64,000 nt of DNA from JASLCR01 sp036405235 (GTDB taxonomy: Bacteria > Patescibacteriota > Saccharimonadia > Saccharimonadales > Saccharimonadaceae): positions 834,249 to 898,248 of the forward strand of contig DASWYA010000001.1 of the NCBI GenBank assembly GCA_036405235.1, read 5' to 3'. The translations under genes and the position numbers were made by a program. Each line of letters begins with the position of its first letter. Positions within the stretch are counted from its first letter, which is position 1. A model generated the notes under the pieces. It was not told the origin of the DNA. It did no database searches and saw only the letters and a program-made list of their open reading frames with translations. This document shows positions 18,185 through 27,848 of this stretch, piece by piece.

Positions 18185-19303
18185 ATGTCTCGCGTAACTA
18201 GGTCGTGGGCGCTGATTGCCCCTATGACCGTCTTGGCAGGATTGGGGGTGTCAACCCTCGGTCCACCGCCTGCTCATGCCGAAGCTTCTCTGGTTCAGGC
18301 GGCCACGACGTCGTGGCCGCCGCCCCCGCCGGACAAGCGCGACCTCTGTGGGACCAGTGAGGACAAGTACTTCCTCTGGGAGTACGACAACCTGGTCTAC
18401 ACCGATCAGAGTGGGAACTATCTCACCCAGGGGGAGTGGCTGCCTTCTGGTGGCGTCTCGAGCATTAAGGTCATCGCCAAGAACTTCAGCGATCCCGACG
18501 TGCCTCAGACGATCACCTTCGGCACCGAGCCGAGTTCCTCCTGCACGGAGGCGCTCGACACGGTTCGAACCAGGATCGTGGCTTGCAACACCGTCAACAG
18601 CGGAACACGGGTCGAATTCACCTACACCAACGAGGTGGGCGGATCACTGACTCGCCCGCACCACAACCCCGTTATCCAGGTGGAGCGCTGGGACAAGTGG
18701 GTTGGCGCTCAGGTCAATCCGGCCTTCGGGCCGGTGGAGGACGGCCAGTCGATTTCTGTAACTGGAGGCGACACCAGAGGCGATGGCGCCAACGAGTTCT
18801 ATCTCACGCCTGGTACCTACACCATGGAGCTGAGTACCGACGAGACGCCAGCACGGCTTCTGCCGAACCCGCTGATCGTGCCTTCGTGTGACGGCGTCCC
18901 GATGCCTCCGGGCGATCCCAATGGCGGCGGAACGACTCCGACCGTCACCAAGAAGGTCGACATCACTCAGTTCACCGCCAAGACCAAGCGGTCGGTCGTT
19001 GTTCGCGGCAAGACCACCGCAGCGAACCAGCTGCGGTGGATGCGCCTCGCGGTGCTCGATGTCAGCAAGACCACCAGGAAGCGGTGCGCCTGGGTGAAGC
19101 CCAACGGTCGACTGGTCTACAAGGCCAAGGTCAACCGTGCCTGCCCCTGGACGTCGGCACCCAAGATCTGGGTGACACGCAGCAGCGGCTGGGCCAAGAA
19201 GGTGAATGGTCCTCGTGGCCATCGCCTACGGGTACAGGTCATCGCGGCCTGGAGTGGTGGCACCGTCCGTACCGACACGGGGACGGTGCGACTGCGCCGG
19301 TGA
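18185..19303 (+). CDS. Secreted protein of the second GC-rich module, unknown
   Basis: I do not recognise this 372-residue protein. The start MSRVTRSW at 18185 is chosen because AGAGGAG lies 10 nt before it and a signal peptide follows at once (cleavage likely after PPAHA, residue about 31). The mature part has two regions. One is a beta-rich Thr/Asn region with cysteines in pairs. The other, after a Gly/Pro linker (PPGDPNGGGTTP), is a strongly basic domain of about 110 residues rich in Lys, Arg and Trp and ending GTVRLRR. There is no membrane anchor, so it is probably released or held by charge. GC content and codon use stand out from both flanks. Confidence 0.8.
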   Translation: MSRVTRSWALIAPMTVLAGLGVSTLGPPPAHAEASLVQAATTSWPPPPPDKRDLCGTSEDKYFLWEYDNLVYTDQSGNYLTQGEWLPSGGVSSIKVIAKNFSDPDVPQTITFGTEPSSSCTEALDTVRTRIVACNTVNSGTRVEFTYTNEVGGSLTRPHHNPVIQVERWDKWVGAQVNPAFGPVEDGQSISVTGGDTRGDGANEFYLTPGTYTMELSTDETPARLLPNPLIVPSCDGVPMPPGDPNGGGTTPTVTKKVDITQFTAKTKRSVVVRGKTTAANQLRWMRLAVLDVSKTTRKRCAWVKPNGRLVYKAKVNRACPWTSAPKIWVTRSSGWAKKVNGPRGHRLRVQVIAAWSGGTVRTDTGTVRLRR

Positions 19304-19333
19304 CTACAAGAGAGGAGCTGATCGAGGAACACT

Positions 19334-19375
19334 GTGGGTGTCCCTGAGCCGGAAGACTGGTTCAGGGACACCCAC
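19334..19375 (+). terminator. Intrinsic terminator closing the second GC-rich module
   Basis: A 17-bp stem (GTGGGTGTCCCTGAGCC, 19334-19350, with 19359-19375; one G-U pair) and 8-nt loop precede a moderately T-rich stretch (GTTCTGTTTCTGG). Confidence 0.85.
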
Positions 19376-19388
19376 GTTCTGTTTCTGG

Positions 19389-19425
19389 CTGACAATACTG
19401 CTCAAGGTTTGATATAATCCAAGTT
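19389..19425 (+). promoter_or_regulatory. Promoter of the large secreted protein (leaderless)
   Basis: CTGACA (19389-19394), an 18-nt spacer and TATAAT (19413-19418) lie 7 nt before the ATG at 19426, with no Shine-Dalgarno site. Confidence 0.65.
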
Positions 19426-22146
19426 ATGACTAGAAAGGCATGGCGTCTCACGCGTATTGCAGCTATCGCTGTATTATTCGTAGCGATAGGCCTTACTCTA
19501 CAGGGAAAGACGGCAAATGCGGAAGGGAACTTCAGCTTCCCGAGAGTTACTTCGCAGAATTCACAAGTGAGTAAATGGGGCTTTAATTCTAATTCGCCAG
19601 ATCCAAATCTAACATGGCTCTATAAAGGTAGTGGAACAGAAGAAGGCAAGACCACTCATATACTCCGTAACCGTAGTATTGGGCACAATAAAGGCACACG
19701 CTTGCGAGCGTATTTTATATCACGACCGCAAAATGTTTCCATAACCATAAATGTTGTAGCATGTGAACTGAGTGCCGATAATCCATATGATGGTAATGTC
19801 ATCGTAAGACTTGGGGGCGGTGTAAAATACAACCAACCAACTATTGGTAGAGATATCGAAGTGGCTAAGGATAGGTATAATTGGCAGAATGTAGGTCAGG
19901 GTAGTAATACCCGCCCGTACACGCTGGTGTATAAAGACACGCAGTATGACACACGCAAACGAAACAATTCGCCTGTATGTCAGAACTTTAGTAATAAATA
20001 CGACAGAAAGCGCTATGAGGAAGGCTGTAGTGATCGCAACAATAATCGATGTGCAAATAATGGTAATGAAAATTTTTCATTTGACAAGAACCTAAGTCAA
20101 GGTACGGTGCCTGCTGATGGTGGTAGTTTCGGTAAAGCCTATGCTGTAGGCAATGCGCTCGACGGCAGGACGTTTAGCACGACTAATATATCAAGAGATC
20201 CCGATACAGGCTTGTATTTTGTTGATATCGATGTGGATCTTGATTCACAAGAGGAAAATGGACTACCTGTAAGTGTCATGCAACGCATTACATTTAATGT
20301 GAAAGCGCGGGCAACTGGTGTCAACGGTAATGCATTGACACCAATGATGGGGTATCGTAAAGACCCTACTATTCCTGATGCGCAATTATCGAGATACTTT
20401 GGTTTGCAAGGCAATGGCGGTAGAGAAAATACCTTTTCTGATTATGGCCAGAAATTTGCACTGCCTTTTGGGATGAATTGCAGCGATCGCAGCCCTACGG
20501 TCAAAGGAAGGATCTATCTATATGATGTCGACGCTGGTTTCGGCAACGTATACGCAAGAGTCTACGAGCGAGACCCTGGAACCAAAGTCGTAAACGAGCT
20601 GCCTAAAAATAGGTATGATACTTTCGGCAACGCAAGCGCAGACTACGTAGATAGTGGCAATGCTGCAGGATTTATCCTTGCGAAAGGAACGGGAAGTGAT
20701 AAGAATAGTGTTTTTGCTGTGACCATGAAACGTGGTTATCAGTATATGCTGGTAGTTGTAAATCCGAATCAAAAGGCACCACCTGCTACGAATGTATTTA
20801 GCGTGCTTCTGCCCTCAGACTCTATAAAAGGACTAATAGACTGTCGTCAATATCTTGATCCTCACATCAATGATGTAGATGTGACTTTTGCAGCATCCGG
20901 AGATGTTTTGACCCCTCGGGGGAGTATAGAAAATAAAAGGCCAACTGCGCAAGCAGGGGACCATAAGTGGCGGATTTCTCGAGCGGTATTCAGTAGTAAG
21001 CCGTCTGGGTTGACGCGCGCTGGAACTGCATACTCTAATCTCTCGCAGTGTGCGTTTATTGCCAGCACAGCGGGGGCATATACTGAGTGTAAGCCAGATC
21101 TCTACGAAGGTACATATCCAGATGATCTTAACAAAACTGTAAATGACTCGGTTGGTCCTTACGATCTCGGAAGCTACGTATGTTACATTACCTCCATAGA
21201 GTATCCAAGGTGGGATAAGTCTGAAAAATGGGCATATAGCCAGATGATGTGCTCACTTGCTGGCAGGGCACCGAAAGTACAAATTCGTGGACATGACCTG
21301 AAGGCACCTAGTGGCACTATAACTACAAGTCTGCAGACTAAAGATAGTAAGACATATGGTAGCTGGGGTGAGTACGGCATTCTCGCAAGTGGCTGTATTG
21401 CGGGGAATAAGACAAGCTCTGGTGCTGACTTGAGTGGGGGTAGTGCTACTAAAACGCCGACCCCAAGTTGGCATGCTCTGACGTTTGCGAATGCGCCTCC
21501 TGCTACGCCTTGTTCGGGGGAGTATGGTAAGTTTGGCACAATTCCACCATACAATGTGGATGCGCTTGGTTTGCCAACACCGACGAGTACGGATACCGGA
21601 GTCATCGATATAGATGGAATAAATATTTCAAATAGTGATCTAGCGAGCAAACGAAAACAGATCCTGTACTATCCGAACGCAACAGTTAGGATTACAGATG
21701 ACATAAAATACTCTGGGTCCTTCAGTTCCGTCAACAAGTTACCACGGGTGATTATTGTTGCTAAGAATATCATCATTAATAACAATGTGAAGCAAATTGA
21801 TGCTTGGCTGGTTGCAAAGAAGAAGATTGACGACTTTAACCCCGGTGGTAACATTGCTACGTGTGCTCTAAATGATGCTGATGGAAATTTTAGTGAGGGT
21901 GCAAGCTTCTCAAACGCAACTCAGAAGAAGGTAGACACATGTCCAGAACAACTGACGTTTAATGGTGCGGTGATAGCGGAAAATCGCATCTTCCTTCATA
22001 GGACAGGTGGATCAGAGGATGATGATGTTGGCAAACCCGCTGAGATATTCAACCTCCGCCCAGACATCTTCCTCGCGTCACTTTCTAGTACCGACAATCC
22101 AGTTGCTACTACAGATATGATCACTGAACTACCGCCTCGCTTCTAA
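19426..22146 (+). CDS. Large secreted protein preceding the pilus operon
   Basis: This 906-residue protein has a signal peptide (residues about 8-32, ending KTANAEG) and a beta-rich, Asn/Gly/Thr-rich body with paired cysteines, typical of exported adhesins. A C-terminal part (residues about 720-880) has hydrophobic strands (VIIVAKNIIINNNVKQIDAWLVA, given as VIIVAKN and IDAWLVA) that suggest a beta-helix or sandwich. No membrane anchor or LPxTG is present. It sits 51 bp before pilM on the same strand with its own promoter, so a link to the pilus (for example a tip or surface partner) is possible by position only. No known PilY1 motif is visible. Confidence 0.8.
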   Translation: MTRKAWRLTRIAAIAVLFVAIGLTLQGKTANAEGNFSFPRVTSQNSQVSKWGFNSNSPDPNLTWLYKGSGTEEGKTTHILRNRSIGHNKGTRLRAYFISRPQNVSITINVVACELSADNPYDGNVIVRLGGGVKYNQPTIGRDIEVAKDRYNWQNVGQGSNTRPYTLVYKDTQYDTRKRNNSPVCQNFSNKYDRKRYEEGCSDRNNNRCANNGNENFSFDKNLSQGTVPADGGSFGKAYAVGNALDGRTFSTTNISRDPDTGLYFVDIDVDLDSQEENGLPVSVMQRITFNVKARATGVNGNALTPMMGYRKDPTIPDAQLSRYFGLQGNGGRENTFSDYGQKFALPFGMNCSDRSPTVKGRIYLYDVDAGFGNVYARVYERDPGTKVVNELPKNRYDTFGNASADYVDSGNAAGFILAKGTGSDKNSVFAVTMKRGYQYMLVVVNPNQKAPPATNVFSVLLPSDSIKGLIDCRQYLDPHINDVDVTFAASGDVLTPRGSIENKRPTAQAGDHKWRISRAVFSSKPSGLTRAGTAYSNLSQCAFIASTAGAYTECKPDLYEGTYPDDLNKTVNDSVGPYDLGSYVCYITSIEYPRWDKSEKWAYSQMMCSLAGRAPKVQIRGHDLKAPSGTITTSLQTKDSKTYGSWGEYGILASGCIAGNKTSSGADLSGGSATKTPTPSWHALTFANAPPATPCSGEYGKFGTIPPYNVDALGLPTPTSTDTGVIDIDGINISNSDLASKRKQILYYPNATVRITDDIKYSGSFSSVNKLPRVIIVAKNIIINNNVKQIDAWLVAKKKIDDFNPGGNIATCALNDADGNFSEGASFSNATQKKVDTCPEQLTFNGAVIAENRIFLHRTGGSEDDDVGKPAEIFNLRPDIFLASLSSTDNPVATTDMITELPPRF

Positions 22147-22160
22147 AGCTAGAAACCCGC

Positions 22161-22197
22161 TTGCGACTGGCGTAATGCTTATGTATAATGATGCCAT
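22161..22197 (+). promoter_or_regulatory. Pilus operon promoter (leaderless pilM)
   Basis: TTGCGA (22161-22166), a 17-nt spacer and perfect TATAAT (22184-22189) lie 8 nt before the pilM ATG at 22198. Confidence 0.7.
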
Positions 22198-23244
22198 ATG
22201 GCATTACTAAAAAGTGTGGGCAACTTCTTTGCGCTAGATATCGGCACTAATGCAGTGCGTGTTGTACAGCTCGGCCGGTCTGGCCAAGATTCTTGGGTGT
22301 TGCAGCATTATGGCTATGCACCTGTCGATGTAAAGACTACCTCGAGTGACTCGCCTGAAGCGCGTCGTCGTTTGGGCGAGGTGATTATGACGGCTATCGG
22401 CCAGAGTGGTATCAAAGACCGAGATGTGGCAATAGGACTACCTTCTCAGAAGACTTTCACGACTGTGATCGATGTGCCACAGATGAGTGAAGTAGAGCTG
22501 AAGAATACTATCAAGTATCAGATCGACAAGTATATCCCTATGTCGCTTGACGATGCCAAGGTAGACTGGAAGCTACTCGGCCAATCACTTCATGACGCAG
22601 CGCAGCTTGAGGTGCTTCTGGCTAGCACCGCGAAGAACTATAGTGAAGATCGTTTGGAATTTATCGAAAGCCTAGGGCTTAATGTTATCGCTGCCGAACC
22701 TGACCCAATCGCTATGATACGCTCGCTACTGCCGCCAGGTGTGCAGGATGCTCGTATGATTGTAGATATGGGTGAGTTGTCGACAGATATCGCTCTGACA
22801 TATAACAATACTCCTCGGCTTGTGCGTACAATTCCAACAGGAGTGAATTCACTGATCAAAGCAGCTGTCCAAAATCTTAACATCAAGGATGAACAAGCTA
22901 GGCAGTTTATCTTAAAATTTGGCCTAGCTCCAGACAGGCTCGAAGGCCAGGTGTATCGTGCAATTGAAAGTGTGCTTGAGAACTTTGCATCTGAGCTGAC
23001 AAAATCTATCAAGTTTTTCCAGACAAGGTATCCAAGCATTCCAGTAGGTGGCTTGTTATTATCTGGATTTGCTACGACAATTCCGAAATTTGGCGAATAT
23101 GTAGCTGGAAAAGTAAATATTGAAGCTGCAAGCGCAAACCCTTGGCAGAAGATTAAAGTCTCTCAAAATGACCAACAAAAGCTTCTGCCTGTAATGAATG
23201 AATATGCTACAGCGGTAGGTCTCGCACAGCGGAGTAATACCTGA
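22198..23244 (+). CDS. pilM: Type IV pilus assembly protein PilM
   Basis: PilM is an actin-like cytoplasmic ATPase that binds the N-terminus of PilN and links the pilus motor to the inner-membrane platform. The opening FFALDIGTNAVRVVQL holds the phosphate-binding DIGT motif, MIVDMGELSTDIAL gives the second phosphate loop, and GGLLLSGFATTIPKF the late adenosine motif. Length (348) is normal. It is the first gene of pilM-pilN-pilO, and its TGA overlaps the pilN ATG by one base, so translation is coupled. Confidence 0.95.
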   Translation: MALLKSVGNFFALDIGTNAVRVVQLGRSGQDSWVLQHYGYAPVDVKTTSSDSPEARRRLGEVIMTAIGQSGIKDRDVAIGLPSQKTFTTVIDVPQMSEVELKNTIKYQIDKYIPMSLDDAKVDWKLLGQSLHDAAQLEVLLASTAKNYSEDRLEFIESLGLNVIAAEPDPIAMIRSLLPPGVQDARMIVDMGELSTDIALTYNNTPRLVRTIPTGVNSLIKAAVQNLNIKDEQARQFILKFGLAPDRLEGQVYRAIESVLENFASELTKSIKFFQTRYPSIPVGGLLLSGFATTIPKFGEYVAGKVNIEAASANPWQKIKVSQNDQQKLLPVMNEYATAVGLAQRSNT

Positions 23245-23981
23245 TGATTGAAATTAACCTCGTACCAGATGTAAAGCTGGAGCTAATCAAGGCAAGGAAG
23301 GTTCGTACAGCCGTAATTTCCCTTGCTATTCTTATTTCGCTTATTGCTGGTGGTGTGGTTGCTCTCCTAGGAGTCTATACATTCGCCGTACAGGGTGTAG
23401 CGCAGTGGAGCCTCGATAGGACTATCGAAGATGAGAAGAAAAAGCTAGACAGCGTACAGGGTCTTTCGGAAATGTTGACAATCCAGAGTCAACTCGGTCA
23501 ATTGTCTGAAGGTCATGCTAAAAAGTTAACAACATCTCGACTGTTTGATGTTCTGACAAAAGTCGTACCAACAGGAAAGAACAGTATTGCTATTTCGAAA
23601 GTAGATCTTGATGCTGAGGGAACGACAGTTACTATAGAAGGTGAAGCAAGCAACGGCTATGAAGCACTTGAGGTATTCAAGAAAACGCTTGCAGCTTCCA
23701 CATTTGTCTACACTAAAGCAGGTGAAGGAGAGCAGGAACAAACTGTTAATATCACTTCAGATATCCAAGATCAAGAGCGGAGCTTTGGTGAAAATTCGAA
23801 CGGAAAACGCGTACTTAGGTTTAGCATGAGTTTCACATATGCGGCTGACCTCTTTGCTTCTAATCTTGCCAAGCAAGAGATTAAGACGCCAAATCAGCAA
23901 AATGCTACTGATTCAGCAAAGGGCGTTCCGAAGAATTTATTCACCGATAGTGCTACGCCACCAAAAGAGGAGGGTCAGTAA
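23244..23981 (+). CDS. pilN: Type IV pilus assembly protein PilN-like
   Basis: PilN proteins are bitopic inner-membrane proteins that connect PilM with PilO. The N-terminus begins MIEINLVPDVKLE, the INLLP-like peptide that docks into PilM, followed by a basic stretch and one membrane helix (residues about 24-50). The periplasm-side part has a coiled-coil and a ferredoxin-like alpha/beta domain. The protein is somewhat longer (245) than usual because of a Lys/Pro/Gln-rich tail. It overlaps both neighbours by one base. Confidence 0.9.
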   Translation: MIEINLVPDVKLELIKARKVRTAVISLAILISLIAGGVVALLGVYTFAVQGVAQWSLDRTIEDEKKKLDSVQGLSEMLTIQSQLGQLSEGHAKKLTTSRLFDVLTKVVPTGKNSIAISKVDLDAEGTTVTIEGEASNGYEALEVFKKTLAASTFVYTKAGEGEQEQTVNITSDIQDQERSFGENSNGKRVLRFSMSFTYAADLFASNLAKQEIKTPNQQNATDSAKGVPKNLFTDSATPPKEEGQ

Positions 23982-24703
23982 TGCCTGAAGGTACTACGTC
24001 TATGCCAAATGTTTCCTTGAGGAAGCGCCAGCAGATTGAAAATACGGGTAGGACCATGTTTACTTGGGTTGCGATCGCGTCTGTTATTGTAGCGGTTGCG
24101 GTCGTAGTTTCGATATCTCTTGTCGAACGTTTGATGTTTAACCAGCGTGTCATAGGAACAAAGAGCCAAACTGCTGATAATCTCAAGAATAATAACAGTA
24201 TAGCGGAAGAGCTGAAGGCAAATATTCGTGAGCGTAACACAAATCAGGCGTTAGTAGACACGCCACGTGCGGACGGCGCTGAGCCACTCTCTGTGGTGCT
24301 TGATGCGTTGCCGGCTGAGCCAAATTCGTCTGCTCTTGGTGCATCTTTGCAGCAAAAGTTACTCAATACTAGCGGAGTTACAATAGAAACTCTTACTGTT
24401 GATCCAATCTCAGGAGTTGAGAATGGTGGTGGAGAGGGTACGGCTGTGAGTTCGGATGAGTCAGCTGGGGAAAATCAGATTAGCTTTAACTTCAAAGTTA
24501 CCTCAAAAAGTGCAGACTCTATCAAGAGAGTCCTTGAGAATCTTGAAAAGTCGATCCGAGTCTTCGATATAAAGAAGGTGACCATTGAACAACAGGCAGG
24601 CAGCATCAATCTTGACGTTACAGGAGTTGCGTACTACGCTCCAGGACTCAAGGTAGAGCTGAAAGAAAAATCATGTAAACCATCAGATAAGGCGTGCTCA
24701 TAA
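23981..24703 (+). CDS. pilO: Type IV pilus assembly protein PilO-like
   Basis: This 240-residue protein has a short cytoplasmic N-terminus, one membrane helix (residues about 22-50), a coiled-coil stretch (NLKNNNSIAEELKANIRER) and an alpha/beta domain, the layout of PilO, the partner of PilN. Assignment rests on topology and position after pilN; sequence in this family is poorly conserved. It begins on the last base of the pilN stop codon and its own stop overlaps the next ATG. Confidence 0.82.
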   Translation: MPEGTTSMPNVSLRKRQQIENTGRTMFTWVAIASVIVAVAVVVSISLVERLMFNQRVIGTKSQTADNLKNNNSIAEELKANIRERNTNQALVDTPRADGAEPLSVVLDALPAEPNSSALGASLQQKLLNTSGVTIETLTVDPISGVENGGGEGTAVSSDESAGENQISFNFKVTSKSADSIKRVLENLEKSIRVFDIKKVTIEQQAGSINLDVTGVAYYAPGLKVELKEKSCKPSDKACS

Positions 24704-24966
24704 TGAAAAAATCCGATATAGCTATGATCATATTGATAATCGCTGTGAGTGGTGGCTTAGCGTACGCACTTATGGGAGTGATCCCTGGTTTGAAGCTGTC
24801 AGACGAAGGTGTAAAAGTGAGAACAATCGACCGATATACGTCGGATGTGCCAGAGCCGGATAAGGCTATCTTTAACAAAGATGCTATCAACCCTACTGTT
24901 GATATAACAATTGGCGATGCTTCTTCTCAATCTGAAGTCAACTCTGATAATACCGATACTAATTAG
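24703..24966 (+). CDS. Small membrane protein in the pilus operon
   Basis: This 87-residue protein has one hydrophobic helix at residues about 5-28 (IAMIILIIAVSGGLAYALMG) and an acidic Asp/Ser/Thr-rich tail outside. I use the ATG at 24703, which overlaps the pilO TAA by one base exactly as in the two upstream junctions, rather than a GTG three codons earlier. In position it replaces pilP, but it has no lipobox or PilP domain, as expected where there is no outer-membrane secretin. Confidence 0.75.
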   Translation: MKKSDIAMIILIIAVSGGLAYALMGVIPGLKLSDEGVKVRTIDRYTSDVPEPDKAIFNKDAINPTVDITIGDASSQSEVNSDNTDTN

Positions 24967-24980
24967 CGAGGAGTAGCGGA

Positions 24981-26744
24981 GTGGCATTACTTACCGACGA
25001 ACTCCAAGATAAACTCCTAGATACGTTAGTGCAAGAGGGGCTGATTGAGAGTGCAGTTGTGGTGGCTACGAAAGAAGAAGCTGCTAAGTCGAACCAGTCA
25101 GTCATTGCTCTTTTGGTGCAAAAAGGTGTTGTGGACGAGGAGCTTCTAACCCATGCTACGGCGCAGGTGTCTGGCGTGCCGTATGTCAATCTTCGAAACT
25201 CGTTGATCGATGAGAAAATACTCACACTGCTTTCGGAAGACATTGCCGAGCGTTTCATGGCTGTTCCTTTGGCTGAGGTACAAAATCGCCTCGCTGTCGC
25301 TATGATAGATGCCAACAATGTTCAAGCGGTTGACTATCTTTCTAATCTCATTCAGCGGCCACTCAAGGTCTTCATGGCATCAGAGGAAGGGATTCGTCAT
25401 GTCCTTGACCAATACAAGACGGACTTGTCTTCTGTTGATATTGCTGCTGAGCAGACTGAGGCTGACGAGACCGCTGAGAGTCGAAGCAACATAAAGACAA
25501 TTGTCCAAGATTCGCCAATCAGTCGTGCGCTTAGTACGATTCTCGAATATGCGGTCAAGAGTCGAGCAAGCGATGTGCATATTGAGCCACTCGAGACGGC
25601 TTTGAAAATTCGCTGCCGTGTCGATGGTGTGCTCAGAGAAGTGATGCAGCTGCCAAAATCAATTGAGCCTGCTCTCGTTAGTCGTATCAAGATCTTGTCT
25701 AACCTTAAGATTGACGAACACCGTACGCCTCAGGATGGCCAGTTTGCGATTCATGTTGCTGATAAAGACGTGGACCTTCGTATCGCCATTAGTCCAGTGG
25801 TATGGGGCGAACAGGTAGTAATTCGTTTGCTTGATAAGTCGGGTAATAGCTTCGATCTTGAGCAGATGGGATATGCCGGCCGAGCGCTAAGGACGATCAG
25901 AAAAGGTGTTAAACGACCGAATGGTATGATTCTTACCTCTGGCCCAACTGGTAGTGGTAAGTCGACAAGCTTGTACGCTCTTATTAAAGAAATCAAAGAC
26001 GACAGTGTTAATATTGTTACACTTGAAGATCCTGTAGAGTACAAGATGCAAGGAGTAAACCAAATCCAGGTAAATGCTGAAGTGGGGCTTACATTTGCAT
26101 CAGGCCTACGTTCTATCCTTCGTCAGGACCCTGACATCGTGATGGTAGGTGAGATTCGTGACGCGGAAACGGCCAACCTGGCTGTGCAGGCTGCGCTTAC
26201 AGGTCACTTAGTCTTTAGTACACTCCATACAAATTCAGCTGCTGGTGTCTTGCCGCGTCTTCTTGATATGGGTATTGAACCATTCCTTATAGCCAGTACG
26301 GTAAATACAATTATTGGCCAGCGACTCGTTAGGCGGGTGGCTCCAAAACGTGACGCATACAACTCTACGCCGATTGAAACTCAGAATATCACCACGACTG
26401 TAGGTGGCATACTGCCAAAGACAAAGGAACAGGTAGCACAGATCTCGCAAGATTTGGGATACAAAGACTTGCCACTTGCAGGCCAAAACGCTTATACTTT
26501 AGTCAAGGGGAAAGATACTCCTCAGACGCCGCGCGGTTACTCGGGGCGAGCTGGTTTGTACGAGGTGATGGATGTGACTGAAGAAATCCAAAACCTTATC
26601 GTTAAGCGAGCGACAAGCGCCGAAATACAGCGCCAGGCAATTGCTCAGGGTATGGTCACGATGCGTCAGGATGGATATCTGAAAGCGCTGGGTGGTGTTA
26701 CGACATTAGAAGAAGTAAACCGAGTAGCGGCTGATACGGCCTAG
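24981..26744 (+). CDS. pilB: Type IV pilus extension ATPase PilB (GspE family)
   Basis: PilB is the cytoplasmic hexameric motor that drives pilin polymerisation. An N-terminal MshEN-like domain (residues about 1-140) precedes the ATPase: Walker A GPTGSGKST near residue 320, Asp box TLEDPVEYK, Walker B RQDPDIVMVGEIRDAETA and His box HLVFSTLHTNSA. The zinc-binding tetracysteine found in many PilB/GspE proteins is absent. It starts with GTG after a GAGGAG ribosome site, 14 nt after the previous gene. Confidence 0.96.
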   Translation: MALLTDELQDKLLDTLVQEGLIESAVVVATKEEAAKSNQSVIALLVQKGVVDEELLTHATAQVSGVPYVNLRNSLIDEKILTLLSEDIAERFMAVPLAEVQNRLAVAMIDANNVQAVDYLSNLIQRPLKVFMASEEGIRHVLDQYKTDLSSVDIAAEQTEADETAESRSNIKTIVQDSPISRALSTILEYAVKSRASDVHIEPLETALKIRCRVDGVLREVMQLPKSIEPALVSRIKILSNLKIDEHRTPQDGQFAIHVADKDVDLRIAISPVVWGEQVVIRLLDKSGNSFDLEQMGYAGRALRTIRKGVKRPNGMILTSGPTGSGKSTSLYALIKEIKDDSVNIVTLEDPVEYKMQGVNQIQVNAEVGLTFASGLRSILRQDPDIVMVGEIRDAETANLAVQAALTGHLVFSTLHTNSAAGVLPRLLDMGIEPFLIASTVNTIIGQRLVRRVAPKRDAYNSTPIETQNITTTVGGILPKTKEQVAQISQDLGYKDLPLAGQNAYTLVKGKDTPQTPRGYSGRAGLYEVMDVTEEIQNLIVKRATSAEIQRQAIAQGMVTMRQDGYLKALGGVTTLEEVNRVAADTA

Positions 26745-26766
26745 AAAGAAGAGAGAAGGTGGGATC

Positions 26767-27837
26767 ATGAATAATCAAGAACTCAGGATAGAACTACTAC
26801 TAGAAGAGGTAGTAAAAAAACGCGCTAGCGACTTGCATCTTCAAGTTGGCCTGCCACCAATGCTTCGTGTTGATGGTGGCCTCGCACCAATTGCTGGATA
26901 TGACGAACTTGATGAGGCAAAGGTTGAGACACTTGTATACGCCATTTTGGATCAAGATCAGCAGCAAATTCTCAACAAAGATAAAGAATTTGATTTCTCA
27001 TTTGCCTTTGGTAATCTCGGCCGTTTCCGTGTAAATGCATTTCACGAGCGAGGCAATTTAGCGGCTGCGCTTCGTTTGATCCCAAATGAAATCAAGAGCG
27101 TAACTGAGCTCGGTATGCCGCCGGTCGTGATGAATTTTGCTGACTATCCGCGCGGTCTCGTGCTAGTGACGGGCCCTACCGGAAGCGGTAAGTCGACAAC
27201 ACTTGCAGCCTTGGTGGACAAAATCAACACTGAGCGTGCAGACCATATCATCACTATTGAAGATCCGATCGAGTTTACACACAAGTCTAAAAAATCTGTT
27301 GTAGTGCAGCGAGAGGTGCACTACGATACATATAGCTTCTCGGCAGCGCTTCGTAGCTCACTACGTCAGGACCCTGACGTAGTGCTTATTGGTGAGATGC
27401 GTGACCTCGAGACAATATCGGCAGCGATTACGATTGCTGAGACAGGGCACTTGGTGTTCGCGACACTCCACACAAACTCAGCAGCACAGTCGATTGATCG
27501 TATGATCGACGTTTTCCCGCCACACCAGCAGCCGCAGATTCGTGCACAGTTGGCAAATATTCTGATGGCGATTTGTTCACAGCGCCTCGTGCCTGCTATC
27601 GGCGGCGGACGAGTAGTGGCAGCAGAAGTGCTTATCGCCAATCCGGCAGTACGTAATATTATCCGTGAAGGTAAGAGCCACCAGCTCGATGCGGTTATCC
27701 AGACAGGTGCTGATCAAGGCATGCAGACCATGGATCGTACACTCGTGAGCCTTGTACAGTCTGGTACGATTACGTTTGATGAAGCGAGAAATTATGCTGT
27801 TGATCTTACTGAATTTGAAAGGCTCATGAGAGGGTAG
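26767..27837 (+). CDS. pilT: Type IV pilus retraction ATPase PilT
   Basis: PilT powers pilus retraction and so twitching and DNA uptake. Walker A GPTGSGKST is near residue 137, the Asp box reads TIEDPIEF, Walker B RQDPDVVLIGEMRDLETI and the His box HLVFATLHTNSA. The C-terminal AVRNIIREGKSHQL corresponds to the AIRNLIRE motif needed for retraction and separates it from PilB. At 356 residues it is full length. It lies 22 nt after pilB, with an AGAAGGTGG ribosome site. Confidence 0.97.
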   Translation: MNNQELRIELLLEEVVKKRASDLHLQVGLPPMLRVDGGLAPIAGYDELDEAKVETLVYAILDQDQQQILNKDKEFDFSFAFGNLGRFRVNAFHERGNLAAALRLIPNEIKSVTELGMPPVVMNFADYPRGLVLVTGPTGSGKSTTLAALVDKINTERADHIITIEDPIEFTHKSKKSVVVQREVHYDTYSFSAALRSSLRQDPDVVLIGEMRDLETISAAITIAETGHLVFATLHTNSAAQSIDRMIDVFPPHQQPQIRAQLANILMAICSQRLVPAIGGGRVVAAEVLIANPAVRNIIREGKSHQLDAVIQTGADQGMQTMDRTLVSLVQSGTITFDEARNYAVDLTEFERLMRG

Positions 27838-27848
27838 GAATTTCGGAG

